Part shown: piece by piece, positions 1-12,106 of the stretch
Layout: each line of letters begins with the position of its first letter
How positions within the stretch are numbered: the first letter of the stretch is position 1
Origin: Petrosia ficiformis
Lineage: Eukaryota; Porifera; Demospongiae; Haplosclerida; Petrosiidae
Length of the DNA: 64,000 bases
Assembly (NCBI GenBank): GCA_947044365.1
Contig: OX345637.1
Coordinates: forward strand, 8,142,343 to 8,206,342
Direction of reading: 5' to 3'
Program-made: the position numbers and the translations under genes
Notes under the pieces: generated by a model
The model's input: only the letters and a program-made list of their open reading frames with translations
The model's database searches: none
Told to the model about the DNA's origin: nothing

Positions 1-108
1 ACTCTACATGAATATATACTTATTATTGATGGTACATGTATGGATACAGTACACACTACACTTTATACATGTACATACTTATTTTTGTTATGATATTTTT
101 TAATTTAG

Positions 109-2477
109 GTATATTCTCAATTGAACAGCCCATCAGTAGAGTGGGAGTGATTGGAGTTACTATTATTGGTATCCTGTCAGGATTTGGTGCAGTGAATGCC
201 CCATATACATACATGTCATATTTTGTTAGGTGATTCTTTATGTAAGATGGATGAATAGATGGATGGAGTTAGGTAAATGAATGAATGGTTCAAAGATGAA
301 TGTATGAATTCTTTATGTATGAATGTTGAATACATGTAAAAGGATGGATTGATAGATAGACGAATGGACGGATGGATGGATGGATGGACGGACGGACGGA
401 CGGACAGACGGATCGATGGATGGACAAGTGGATGGATGAGTGAATGATTATTGATGTCTGAATTATGAATGCACTTACATGTATTGTGTTAGATGAATGA
501 TGGGTGGATGGTTGAATGCGTAGATGAATAGTGAGTGTGTGGATGGATAGATAAGGGATTGAGAATGCTCGTAGACTGACGGATATGTACATGACTGAAC
601 AGATTTATGATAATAAATTGTTTATCACAGAGAAGTAAAGGAGGTTGATATTCAAAATTCAGAGAGGAAACTCAATACAACAATAGAAATGATTATATCC
701 AAAAAGAAAAGGTAACCTTTAACTAAGTTTCAATTTATAAATAATTGACATTTCTTTATTTCATGTAGAATAGCGTTGGCAAAGAAAGAAAAGTAAGTGT
801 GTTTTGTTATATCCATTAAATTAGAAAGATGCTGTCCATTGTTTAATATTAGTAGATAATCTTAATGGCACATAGTCAGGAATTCAGCATGTGCAGTATT
901 TAGAAATGGTAATAATTACTCTATTGAATAGTCATTTTATATAATGGGTGTGGCTATAAGTTAATTAATTATTGTACCTTCTATTTCAAATTCTGATTAG
1001 AACAACAGAACAATTTGAAACCAGTATTTCAGGTGTATGTAAGTGTGTTAATACTGATTAATCATTGCTTGTGTACCCAGCATTGTAATCATTTTGTCTG
1101 TGTCTGAATTGTCTAGATATTGGGTGCTATTGTACCCTTCTATTTCAAAATTCTGTTGAGAACACAATATTGAAATAGATCACACCCTTCAATTGTATTT
1201 CTGATACTGATTGTCATTGTATTTAGCACTTCAAGATACCATACTGATATTCCAGAAGGAACAGCTGGTGGAGGAGGAAAGAAAATGATGAAAATGTGGA
1301 ATCTAATTTCAGGAATCAAATCTACAAATTCAGAAAGTAACTAGATTCTATATTAGTTGTGTATATGGAATTACCTGGTAGTGGTTTAGTGTGCTGGGTC
1401 ATAATGAACTGAGCAAATACATGTAGCTCATCAGAACCAAACCCTCCTGCACAGTAGCTACATATATTATTTTGTAAAGATCGAGATCAAACAACATCCA
1501 TTCTTCCTTAGATCCTTGTCATTAGTTTAGTACATACTATTATGTTATTTGGTTGACTGCATTAGTATTTATTATATCAAAGATTTTATGATATGCAGGA
1601 ATGAGAGAATTATAAACAGAGAAAAATCAGGAATTCAATTGGCAAATCAAATTAATGTACATCTAGATGTTTAAAGTATTGTAACTACATACTTCATTTC
1701 AGGCCTGAGGCCAGGTGTGAAGAACACCTCAAGGCACTACATGCAATAACTTCAACAGTCGATGGAATTATAAACAATACTAGTATACTACCATGGTGTT
1801 GGTTTGGTGGGGATTACTACATGTATTACTATAGACCATAATAATATATAATGTACATGTCAACTAGGGCTGCCATGTCATTGGACATTTTCTGACCAAG
1901 TTAAGTGAATATAATGTATTATATGGCTGACAGCTATTTTTAGGTACATTTTTGTGCTGTGCATGTACTTACATATATCCTGAGGTTCACAAAATTTGGT
2001 TGCTATGGTAACTTGTCCTGATAGCCAGTTCAGTATTGAGAGAACATGTACATATACATGTACATGTATTATATGTAAGGATTTTATTATACAGATATCA
2101 GTTCTCTTCAAGGTGAAGTCAGTGGTTTAGAGGAACTCAGTAGACAGTTATTTGTAGAGTATGTGGATCTAAGACAAGTCAAGGTAGAGAAACATAACTG
2201 TATTTTAAAGATGTGACTCTACATGATTTCATGTTTTTGGTCAGTATTGTTGTGATACAAGTTAAATTTGTATGTACAATGTATGACACAGTTCTGTATC
2301 AACTAATTAAATAAAAATTGTAATATTTATTAAAATTAATTTTGCATTACTCTATTTGTGTTTGTCTTGTTTGTTTGTCTATTTGTTTGTTTACTTTTGT
2401 TGTTTTGTTTATAATGTGTTGCATTATTTGCTTAGACCAGCTGATGTAATCCACCCTGTAAATATATATATATAATA

Positions 2478-2554
<77 letters not shown>

Positions 2555-5500
2555 TATATAATTATATATATATACATGTATATATATATACTTATATATA
2601 TATATATAATTATAATTATAATATTCATATTGGTTCTCATATCCTGTTCATCTATAGGATAGAATGGCTTACTCACATACTTTGAAGGGAATATATTTTG
2701 ATATTGTTGGTCGTTTCTTTTCCATATACTGTATGTACAAAATATTTATTGTAAGTTACTCTGGTCAGCATTGCTTGCAAATGTAAATACATTCAACATG
2801 CATACAGCATTACAGAAATACATGTACATGTTTGACTGTATGTACATAGTTATAATGATATATACTGATGTTTATTTCATTTAGTGCACGATAAATATTA
2901 TCTTTGAAAGAGTGGGGAAAGTAGGTGAGTTTGATAAAGGAAGCAGATTTAATTATGTATAGTTATGTTCCAATATGACTTGTTTATTATTTATTATTTG
3001 TTCCTCAGACCCTGTGACTAGAGGTTGTGATATAGTAGTCAATTGGATAGGAATTCAAGTGGATGTAAGCTAATTCTTAATAATAAATTATTGAATGATT
3101 GAGTGCTGGACCGCTGGTGTTACCAAAATTTATGAACAACTAATTATAATTATTCATGTTTAGTGATGCACTCATAATCGGATCGATAATCTGTATTGGT
3201 CATTATTGGCCATTATTTTTAGTATTGGTATCAGTTATTTCTGGCAGATATAACCGATATTGTAAAAAGTGCACCATTTCTTGTGATTATAGCATCATTA
3301 ATGATACTCATAATTATTAAGAAAATGCTGATTTTCATTGAAAGAATCAGAAGCCAGAAGGTAGATGTATAGATATAATATCGGATCAGTATTGTTTATC
3401 AGTACATATCTAAAGTAATTATCTGTTTATCAGAGTATTGTAAAATTTCTTATCAGTGCATCACTACTCGTGTTCATTTATATTCAAAATGAATATTTGA
3501 ACAAGACTCTTGTAATCGCTAGAGAAGATATAAGTATAATCAAGACCACATGATGGAAAGGATCTCTTACATTTTCCATTATGCACTTCTGGTATACTAG
3601 ATGTAGTGGCTCAGTAGCAAAATGAATAACTTATGTTGTGTTTGTGCAGAGCATTTGCTACTCTTCTGTTTTCAAAATGTTCTCGGTAATGACAAACATT
3701 TAATCCAAGGTGTTACATTATTTCACAAACAAAACATGAAACGTGTAGAAAGAACAATAGTTCGTTCATCCTTGTGTTTTAACAATAGGTCCCACCCATG
3801 AGACTTGGGGTTTCGTTTTTTTTTTGTCTATTATTTTGTCATAATTGTACATGTACATGTGTATTATAGTCCTGATATGTTATCTTTATTTCAGGTGATG
3901 TTTTGGTCTCAACATGTGTCTTTTATTCTGGTTGGTATTATCGTAATAACATCAATCAGAGGTCTATTGATCACACTAACTAAGGTATACATATACAAGC
4001 TAGAATATACAAACATGCTTTAAATTGTAATGGTATATACAATGTATCTCTGATACTGGAGAGTAATAGAAATTAACGATAATTCATGTGTTGATAGTGT
4101 GGTATTTCTTGTATTGTGAATGTGACTTCTGTACAGGAATTATAGAATGTACTTTTGCTAATAATATGTGGACAAGATCAGGGTTCTTGCTAGAAGGAAT
4201 GTAGAGTGGCAAATGAGAAAAAATGCCTAATTACTTAAGTGGGTGTTATGATTTTGTTACAGAGATTGACAAATGCCTCGTAAAAAGCCAAACTAGAGAC
4301 AGTTCACCAAACACTATCATTTGGTAACTATTCTTCATTATTCTCTTCATAAACGTTAAAGATTTTATATTAAGTAGGGAGCCAAACAGAATAAAAATGG
4401 ACAACTGTGGGCCTTCTGAAGAGTTAGGGGACCCTAATAATTATATTGTAATTACAGACCCAGTAGACTTTGAGCAGACTGCTGAGCTGTTAAAGAACTG
4501 CTAGAAGAAGGAAATTTCGTCCAGACACATAAAAAATCTTCTCAAAAATAATTATAATGAACTTGGAAGTAGTCATTGGAATACATTTTTCTCCATATAT
4601 CTTGTTATTACTAAGCATCCTAGTTCATTTTTATATACATGTAGTTGACCCAAGTTTGTATATTTGATATGACTTTTTCCATTCTATAGTTCTTTTATGC
4701 CATTTCCAGTAGCAAGTCTTCAAATGTTATTGTCTTATGTCTAGCTGAAGTTATGGTATGTTAATATCTGCATTTACAATTGAAGGATTCAGAACCATTG
4801 TGGACTAACTCAAAATCAACTACTGGAAACGTCATATTGCAGAAAAATGCATTAAAATGGGATATCTGCTCTTGAATCACATTTTGAGTAGTGTTGTTTT
4901 AGTATTACAATAATGAATACTTCTAGTTTAGTCTTAAAACAATTTTAGGGGTACTAAAAGAGTTTTAGTTTTAGTTAGCTAACAGTTATAGTTATTGCAA
5001 CATACTTGTAATTTAGTTAACTAAAAGTCAAAATGCCTTACTAAAAGGAGATTTAGTTATGGTTATAACAACACTAATTTTGAGAGTGATTCCATGTTTA
5101 CCTGGGTATATTATGAGTTAGACAACATGGTTCTTAGCCCTTCAATTGAAGTATTCAGAACTGGATAGTGTCTATAACCTCTTATTCCTCACTCTAACTA
5201 AACACTTCTATGTGCACACCGCGGTATGATTTATTATAGGATACTTCTTTAAACATTTTATATAGGGAATGTACTTTGTATCATCAGTGTTGTTAATGAG
5301 AATGAATGTTCCAGAAGGCTACAGGTAATTTAAAGACACTCATAACCTATCAGTGATCTCTGATGCAATGTGTTTAAAACATGTACATCTTTTCATAAAA
5401 CTACATAATTATACATGTTATGATTTATGTACTATTACTTGTGTTTATAGAATACTATTATGCTCTGTTTGATAGAACTATCATCACTAGTGTTCTTGGT

Positions 5501-5701
5501 CAGCTTGATTTCAGTTTCTATCATCGCTGGTTTGATGTAATCTTTCTGGTAAGTCATTAATTACTTATAGACATATCGTTTGTTGTAGTCCTACATTAAT
5601 TTTCATATTGTTAATATTTTTTTTATTTTTAGGTTAGTGCTTTGACAAGTATCGTTTTCCTGTATATTGCTCACCAGCAGTCTCCAGAGAAGAGAACATG
5701 A
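109..5701 (+). CDS. GPR89: Golgi pH regulator GPR89/GPHR (3' part, 13 exons)
   Basis: Multi-pass Golgi membrane protein; the family is described as an anion channel that acidifies the Golgi lumen. Exons (all GT-AG, phases join): 109-229, 631-711, 769-792, 1227-1336, 2095-2183, 2658-2750, 2885-2924, 3009-3064, 3895-3984, 4690-4755, 5266-5324, 5476-5548, 5633-5701. They give 323 residues, roughly the last 70% of the about 455-residue family. Family landmarks seen include [78 protein letters not shown] and [17 protein letters not shown]. The N-terminal exons lie before base 1. The first visible exon starts in phase 1. Introns carry simple repeats and a hAT-like element. Identity is from recognised family sequence and is firm; no break is seen. 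Confidence 0.95.
230..630 (+). repeat. degenerate GATG/GACG microsatellite in GPR89 intron
   Basis: The intron between the first two visible GPR89 exons is mostly a degenerate tetranucleotide repeat (gatg/gacg units, densest at about 363-425). The reverse strand stays open as a Ser/His/Pro-rich reading frame only because the unit lacks stops. No gene is supported here. Confidence 0.8.
2462..2606. repeat. (TA)n microsatellite
   Basis: Nearly pure TA dinucleotide repeat of about 145 bp inside a GPR89 intron. Similar shorter tracts occur at 31320-31360, 32097-32160, 55640-55690 and 56107-56126. Confidence 0.95.
3161..3466. mobile_element. hAT-like MITE in GPR89 intron
   Basis: A 306-bp non-autonomous element whose ends are TAGTGATGCACT and its inverted form AGTGCATCACTA. 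It is flanked by similar 8-mers (ttcatgtt before, ctcgtgtt after, 6 of 8 equal), as expected for an aged hAT target duplication. The same element lies in the opposite orientation at 15433-15729 with a perfect duplication. The interior is non-coding. Confidence 0.8.
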
Positions 5702-5864
5702 TTAGCAATTTTACGATGTTTAAAATGTCAACCTTATTTTATTCATAAGCGATTATCAACTGCTGAAAACTGGCGCCATGGCGGCAATTAATAATTATTA
5801 TAATAAATAATAATTAATTTTAATTATTATTTAAAATATTTAATTCGTCAGTTTCGTCTTGATA

Positions 5865-7337
5865 ATGGATCTTGTCGGCAAGTATGGTCATGATTCTTGG
5901 ATGGGAGACCTTATTAATAATTTCCACTTCAGAGACGTCACCATCATGAGAGATTACTGTTTAGGACAAGGCGGATATGGCATTGTGTACAAAGCTAAGT
6001 GTGATCAACTTGTTTGTGCTGCTAAATACCTTTATCCTATCTATTTTGTATCTGGTGATCCAGGTGTAGTTGATGCTGTTGCTCGCTTCAGAAGAGAATG
6101 TCAATTATTAAGCCATCTAAAACATCCAAATATCGTACAGTATCTGGGAACTCATGAAGAAGTTGGAGTCAATACAGTCATTTTGCTTATGGAGGCTATG
6201 GATCAAAGTTTACATGCTTACCTTGAGAACCATAGAGGCCATTCACTTCCTTTTCACATTGAGGTTAATTTCATGCACGATGTAGCACTTGCTCTTGATT
6301 ACCTACATACCAACAGAATCCATCATCGTGACCTTTCTTGTAAAAACATACTGCTTCTTGGAGAGGTTAGAGCTAAAGTATCTGATTTTGGTATGTCTAA
6401 GTTGCGAGAGCCCAATTCTGGTTATTCTAGCAAAACACCTTGCCCTGGTGCCATATCATACATGCCTCCTGAAGTGTTAAAGGTTCCACCAGATTTTAAA
6501 GAAACCCTGGATGAGTTTTCATTTGGTGTCGTCATGATTCAGATCATGAATCGAAGGGATCCGCAACCAACAGACCTTCATCAGGAACATAATGGGGTAC
6601 TAACAATTGTTCCAGAAAAAGAACGCCGGAGATTAGATATAGAATTATGTAACCAGCTGAATCCACTATTACAACTTGCGTTATCTTGCATAAGTAATGA
6701 ACCCAAAGATAGACCTTTGGCCACACGTTTGTGTCAAATGTTGTCTCTACTACAAACTACTACAGAATATAGAGACAGTATCGAAAATGTGCAGACTGGA
6801 ACTAAACTAGTTCCTATCGATTATGTGTCTGTAGATATTAATGACAGAGGTCAACACCTCTTGGATCGTATTGATTCTCTTAAAAGTCAACTTCATGAGA
6901 AAGACAAGATTATTCGAGATCATACCCAGCTTATTGCTCTTCGTGATCAACAGTTACGTGAAAAACATCGTCCAGTTGTTCCAGAACAAAGGGTAAATGT
7001 AACTGAAATTCAAGCTCGTGTCGTTGGTTTAGAAGGGAAGCTAATGGAAAAAGAGAGAGATGTACAGAAACTCACACAATCCATTTCTTTAAAAGATCAA
7101 AAGATTATGGATCTCCAACGTGCACTCGAGAAAGAACAAAAAGCTGTAAAACGTACATCTAAGCAACAAGAACAAGCAGATGAGCAAGTCAGTAGCTACA
7201 TATCTCAAATTGAATTACTGAAGTATCAATTAGAAGAAAGCAGGAAAGAAATTGGTGAGACAAGAAGCCGTTTGTTGGCACGGGAACATGAGCTAGCCAA
7301 AGCATCAATGAATCAATTACGTATGCTGAGAAAGTAA
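5865..7337 (+). CDS. intronless protein kinase with coiled-coil tail (TKL-like)
   Basis: Predicted cytosolic protein kinase, 490 residues, single exon. The catalytic domain spans about residues 28-310: glycine loop LGQGGYGIVY (33-42), ATP-anchoring lysine in AAK (K54), helix-C glutamate in RREC (E79), catalytic loop HRDLSCKN (D156, N161), DFG (174-176), PPE in place of APE, and DEFSFGVVM. All key residues are present, so it should be active. The HRDLSCKN loop and general look suggest the tyrosine-kinase-like group, but Tyr versus Ser/Thr specificity is not settled. Residues about 340-485 are heptad-rich and highly charged, a long coiled coil probably used to dimerise. The first ATG is at 5865; a TTG two codons upstream is not a credible animal start. 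It begins 164 bp after GPR89 on the same strand. Confidence 0.9.
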   Translation: MDLVGKYGHDSWMGDLINNFHFRDVTIMRDYCLGQGGYGIVYKAKCDQLVCAAKYLYPIYFVSGDPGVVDAVARFRRECQLLSHLKHPNIVQYLGTHEEVGVNTVILLMEAMDQSLHAYLENHRGHSLPFHIEVNFMHDVALALDYLHTNRIHHRDLSCKNILLLGEVRAKVSDFGMSKLREPNSGYSSKTPCPGAISYMPPEVLKVPPDFKETLDEFSFGVVMIQIMNRRDPQPTDLHQEHNGVLTIVPEKERRRLDIELCNQLNPLLQLALSCISNEPKDRPLATRLCQMLSLLQTTTEYRDSIENVQTGTKLVPIDYVSVDINDRGQHLLDRIDSLKSQLHEKDKIIRDHTQLIALRDQQLREKHRPVVPEQRVNVTEIQARVVGLEGKLMEKERDVQKLTQSISLKDQKIMDLQRALEKEQKAVKRTSKQQEQADEQVSSYISQIELLKYQLEESRKEIGETRSRLLAREHELAKASMNQLRMLRK

Positions 7338-8055
7338 TGATGTTTGACCTTATAAACTTGTATTTATTATAATGTGGTTTCCTGTTTGAATATACCTTGT
7401 GTAAACTTACACATTGATAAGGGTTGTACTTTACTTACAGAGAATTCTAAATACTATCAAATTAACAAGCTATGTTATTAACAATGAATTAAAGTAAGTT
7501 AACAGCAATAAAATTAATTTGTCAAACATTAAATTTTTATTCACAAAATCAAATTTGTCAAATATAATTACGTATTTCTTTTTTTATTATTAATAATAAT
7601 TTTGGAGTTATCTCGCTCGCTTGTAAATCGTTTAAATCTGTGTTGTATTTATACATTACTGAAGAAGCTTGTGTTGAAATGTTCTTTGGAATAAAACTTA
7701 TGCTCTTAAAGCTCAAATAACCACTCTATAGCATACAACATGATAGAAAATAAATTGAAACTTTATGAAATAGTCCAAAGCTTCAACATCTTATATTAAT
7801 AAGGCATTATGTTTTATAATCAACAGCAAAATTAATTAACACATTGTTTTTTTTAAAGATGCCATGATGTACTTTCCTCTGTGCACTAATAATTGCATAA
7901 TGTACACAAGCCTTACCTCCTACTTATTATTTTTGAGTACCATCATAATTATTCAAATTTTTCTTTCAAAGATAACAAGATGAATCTGTTATGCACTACA
8001 AAATCAACACTAGATTATTATACACACACAAGTTAATAACTACATATCTCTTTGG
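7338..8055. other. intergenic, converging 3' ends
   Basis: AT-rich spacer between the kinase (+) and the secreted-protein gene (-), which converge. AATAAA-type hexamers occur near 7506 and 7690 and may serve the kinase transcript. No coding or repeat structure is seen otherwise. Confidence 0.6.
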
Positions 8056-8823
8056 CTACTGGTTCCACTCTGCTCCTAATGGTGTTTCAGCTACAGTAAG
8101 AGTGTATCCTAATGTACCACTCCAGGATTCTGAGACATCATTGAAATCCAAATACCATTTTCCATTCCCTCTCCTGTAGATTGAGAATGTGTAGTCATTA
8201 GTAGTCCTCTGGTACACTGGATATCCTTCATACAGTTCCCCATTAAAAACATACAATCCACTGGTGCCAAGGTCACCATATGGGAAATTTAGAATATAGA
8301 TTTCTGTCGTAGGGATGACAACAGCAGCAGAATTGTATTTCACCAACCATGGATTAGTACCAACTGAAGTGCTGTACATTAGAGTACCACTCCATTCTTC
8401 TCCTGGGGCATTGAAATCAAGGTACCATTTTCCATCTCCTCTTCGATAGAATGAGAACGTGTAACCACCAGCAGATTTCTGATACGCAGAATAACCATTC
8501 ACCAAACTGTCCTGTAAGGTGTATTCTCCATTTGTTAGGAAAGCATATGGTGCTCCGTACACAAATAGTGAAATACCTGGTGAAAGATACTTATAACTGG
8601 AACCAGATATATGTGCAACAGATTCAGTATCCATGAGGTTTGCCAATGGGATTGGTAATGCAGTTGGAATCATTTCCTCCTTAACGGATTGATCATCTTC
8701 TTCATTTGTAAGCTTATCTTCTATATCTTCAGCAACAATGTGAGGAGGAAGGTCAGTAATACCCTGAGGAAATCCGTAGGTGAAGTGGCATAGAAGAAGA
8801 ATAATAAGTAGCTTGCTTGACAT
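8056..8823 (-). CDS. secreted protein with two internal repeats, family unrecognised
   Basis: 255 residues from the ATG at 8823; the frame runs 10 codons further upstream to a TTG, but that start is not credible. Residues 1-17 (MSSKLLIILLLCHFTYG) form a clear signal peptide, followed by an acidic linker to about residue 60. Two copies of a module of about 90 residues follow. Each has a tyrosine-rich strand, then YTFS(F/I)YRRG(D/N)GKWYLDFN, then WSGTL. The module has no cysteines and looks like a beta-rich repeat domain. There is no membrane anchor, so the product is probably secreted. I do not recognise the domain. It may be a structural or binding protein of the extracellular matrix, but that is a guess. 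It is intronless and lies between the converging kinase gene and the 3' end of SAXO. Confidence 0.8.
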   Translation of the reverse strand: MSSKLLIILLLCHFTYGFPQGITDLPPHIVAEDIEDKLTNEEDDQSVKEEMIPTALPIPLANLMDTESVAHISGSSYKYLSPGISLFVYGAPYAFLTNGEYTLQDSLVNGYSAYQKSAGGYTFSFYRRGDGKWYLDFNAPGEEWSGTLMYSTSVGTNPWLVKYNSAAVVIPTTEIYILNFPYGDLGTSGLYVFNGELYEGYPVYQRTTNDYTFSIYRRGNGKWYLDFNDVSESWSGTLGYTLTVAETPLGAEWNQ

Positions 8824-9383
8824 TTCGATATGAAATGGATTTGTAATTTTCAATTTGACAATTTGTAATTTTGTATGCTTACTTCCTTAGAACTTATTTT
8901 GTTTTTATAGCAATGTCTAATGCTATACTATTAGTGTAGTGTGTAAGTGTGTCTCTGTGTGGTTTTGCACAGCTGCAGGATTTGTCAATGGGGTTGAAAG
9001 AAGCATCTTATCAAATTATGTCATAATAATCTCCAGACATCTCTCTTGGATAAGACCTTTCAGAGGTACAGAGATGAATTATGTCTAATTGATAGCCTAC
9101 TAGTCAGAAGTCTGTTTTTATTTATAATTATAGCCTTAAAGTTTCATTATTATCATAATAATTAATGTCACTGTTTTGATATTATTATATAATTATAATT
9201 TTCTAATATTTATTGTTTTCTGCATGTATAGCTACGTAAATATAACTAATTAAAGATTGATACAGTCTCTACTGTGATCATTATTAATATTTTACTATAA
9301 TACAGCATTATTATAATACAGAAATATAATTATAGAACCCCAAAAATGTAAAACAGTCTTGTGTACATACATAAAATTCTCAC
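8824..9383. other. intergenic, AT-rich
   Basis: Upstream region of the secreted-protein gene and downstream region of SAXO, both on the minus strand. It contains only AT-rich sequence with short TAAT/ATTA runs. No feature can be supported. Confidence 0.5.
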
Positions 9384-12106
9384 TCATGAGACCAAAGGCT
9401 GGGATGGAGGTGTAGTAGGTTTAGTTTCAGGAATGTAGAATTTATGTCCTGATTTGGGATCCTCGTGTGAAAACATATACCCAGGGATAACTGGTTTATT
9501 TGGATGACCTGTTATGTAATCTGGCTTGAAACCACTTTGCGAATAGCACTCCCTATACATACTGTGGGCATCAAATTTGATACCTTTTGAATACGGCTTT
9601 AAAAGAGGTTTAGCACTAGGTGCAGGAGGAGCATATTGACCTCGGTAAGCAGTGCTTGTAGTGGAAAGTGCTTCAAATTTTTCAGTGGGTGGTTCGTATT
9701 TCTTTTCCTGTATAATTAATTGTGTACGTTGTGTAATATCAGGTGGTTTATAGTCGATACGGTTCACTGTTTCATGCTCTATGGGGGCTATTTTCTTTAT
9801 GGGTTCATGCTTTGGTTTAAAGTTGCTAACAGGTTCTGGTACACCATAGGAAACAAAATCGTCACTGAATACTGTCTTGGAGTAAAATTTTTCTTTTGGT
9901 GGCTCATAAACTGTTGGAGGACGAGAGAAACGAGGAGGCATTTCCCATTTGCGATAGCTCTGACGACTAGTAGTGAGTGAATCTAATGGAGCATGAGATA
10001 CTTTGGCATTTATTGGGGGTTTTAGACTTTGGGCTGGTTTTATACCATGGTGACCTGGAAAATCAGTAGTGAAGGTACTATAGCCTTGAAAAAGCTCTTC
10101 TGGAGGCTTATAGACTTGTTTTGGATGCTGGAATTTCTCTGGGATTTCAAATCGACGAAAGTCAACATGATAGCATGTAGTACCATTGAAACGTTCATTA
10201 GAGGTTTTGGGGTTTTGTTGAGGTTTCATACTTCGGGCTGGTTCTGTTTGCAGCAAACCTTTAAAATCAGTTTGGAAGGTAGACAATCCACTGAATGTTT
10301 CAGTTGGAGGTTCATAGACACGACGCTCACCGTAAAACTCTCGAGGAGGTAATTCGTAGCAAACAAAATCTGTTGCTTGGGTTGACTTTCCATGAAACTT
10401 TTCATCCAGTGTTCGTACTTGACTAGGCTGTGGTAAAACTGGTTTTACAGGTTCAGGTGTCTTGCTCCTGAATTCCTTTGAATATTCACTTTCACCAGAG
10501 ACTGTTCCTTCTGGTTTCTTATAAACAGTTGGAGGTCTTGGAGTATAGGGTGAAACTTGATGAGAAATAAAATCAACACGATTGGTTGTGTGACTGCTCA
10601 TAGGGGCATCTCGAGTTGTTACCCTCTGAGGTGGTTTCAGGCTTTCCCGTGGTTTTGCACTTCCATGATTTAAGAAGATAGTACGATACTCTGTTTGACT
10701 TAGTTTCACATCACCTGTTGTGTGAAAAAGGTCTGTTTTAGGTTGAACAGGTTTGGGGCAACTGTGTCGACTGAGGAAAGAAAAAAGGCAATTATACATA
10801 CACCAAAATACATGAGGCAGCTTGAAATTGTTGCATACGACATGTTGAATGGAACCTTTCTTTCTATGGCTCCATGATAGTATTCTACATGTACTTGTCA
10901 TGAAACTTTGTAGCATGCTACAGTTTCATGCTACAAATGCTACCTTTTGTATGAGGCCTTTTAATATTAAATACATAATTAGTATAATTATATATAATTA
11001 ATTTTTATCATTATAATTATGGCTGTGGCTATTTGTGCAGCAACAAGTGCACACTTTGGGCATATATTAAAAATTATTAAATACAAAACCACACTCCAGC
11101 TTGATTGCCTACAACATATAGAATTGCCATCCGAATAGCCACTACATAATTATATGCTTTATTTATAATTATATATAATAATTATATATATAGAATTATA
11201 TGTATGTAGTCTCGCGGGCCAGACTACATCCTGCATGCGAAGGAAGTAGAAAGTTCGTGACACACAAGATTGCAATGATTGCACTCAATTACTTTATAGC
11301 ATTTAATTATTAATGGCTAAACGTAGAGAAGAAGTGTGTCTTGGTTGCTCAGTTAATGTTCAGACTGAGGGAAAGAGAAGAGTACTTCATAATCCTAGTA
11401 CGTATCACATCCTATCAGTTTTACATGTTATAATGCTGTCTTCCTATCTGGAAGAAGATGTTAAACGTGTTGTGCCAGACAGTTCAACAAGTCAGAACTT
11501 TTACATTCATATGAAGTGTTTTCGAGGGATATCTAAAGCTGAAAACTGAACTAGAAGAGGGAGAGTTAAAAAAGTAGGAACCTTTTTCGCCATGAGAAGT
11601 TGCCTGGAGTCAGGAAGTGGCCCTTCATCTGCAGTCATAACACCTCAAAAACATAAGTGTAGATCTGATAGCTCTATGCCTCTAGTAAAAAGGCAGGCAA
11701 TTGTCACTCCAACCCACAACATCATTTCCAGAATAGAAGAAGACATCTTATATTAACTAATGTCTATTTATATTAACTAATGTCTACCAGACTACTTCCT
11801 TCACATGCAGGATGTAGTCTGGCTAGCAAGACTAACATATATGTATACTGTTTTGGGATTGCCTCAGGTAACTTTATCTCCACTTATATGCATAATTACA
11901 TTTCATTTATCTATCTATAATCTGTATGATAATTGGTTTGTGATGTAGGTATGTAGCTATACAAAAAATCATTTTCACAGCAAGCTGGACATGTGGATAA
12001 TATTTCATTTGTTGGGATATATATATATATACATGTATATATATATATAACAGTCTACTTACCCACACGAACATAACTGACAGATACATTTGTAGTTTTT
12101 AGTCAT
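9384..12106 (-). CDS. SAXO: SAXO-type stabilizer of axonemal microtubules
   Basis: Two exons on the minus strand: 12106-12063 (44 nt, phase 2) and 10770-9384, giving 476 residues. The tiny first exon encodes MTKNYKCICQLCSCG and joins in phase to RHSCPKP. Together they form the Cys-rich head (CxC..C.CGRH.CP) that defines SAXO1/SAXO2 (FAM154). The donor GTAAGT and acceptor TTTCCTCAG are good. The rest is a run of about 12 degenerate modules of the type (P)PxExFxxxSTxxxDF with intervening KP(P) motifs, the family's microtubule-binding repeats. The C-terminus (PGYMFSHEDPKSGHKFYIPE) matches the conserved SAXO tail. Known members bind centriolar and ciliary microtubules; here the role would be in flagella of choanocytes or larvae. 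The 1.3-kb intron holds an inverted-repeat transposon (11207-11834). The upstream side is head-to-head with SLC35F. Confidence 0.92.
11207..11834 (+). mobile_element. inverted-repeat element carrying a coding fragment
   Basis: Ends are inverted copies: 11219-11249 and 11792-11822 match at 30 of 31 positions (start CCAGACTACATCCTGCATG), and weaker similarity extends to 11207 and 11834. Inside, 11313-11549 (+) opens with MAKRREEVCLGCSVNVQTEG and a CxxC pair. After a possible intron, a second open stretch at about 11620-11755 reads SGPSSAVITPQKHKCR and ends in ILY-stop. This resembles the N-terminus of Zn-binding proteins repeated in cnidarian and sponge genomes (from memory, uncertain). It looks like a non-autonomous DNA transposon with a captured or leftover gene 5' end, sitting in the SAXO intron. 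Confidence 0.65.

Noticed and set aside
290..592. Minus-strand open frame rich in Ser/His/Pro
   Set aside because: It is the translation of a degenerate tetranucleotide repeat in an intron.
1001..1032. Extra GPR89 exon with plausible AG and GT ends
   Set aside because: Including it breaks the phase into 1227-1336; skipping it joins exons 769-792 and 1227-1336 exactly.
2347..2676. Minus-strand open frame rich in Tyr/Ile
   Set aside because: It is the translation of a TA microsatellite.
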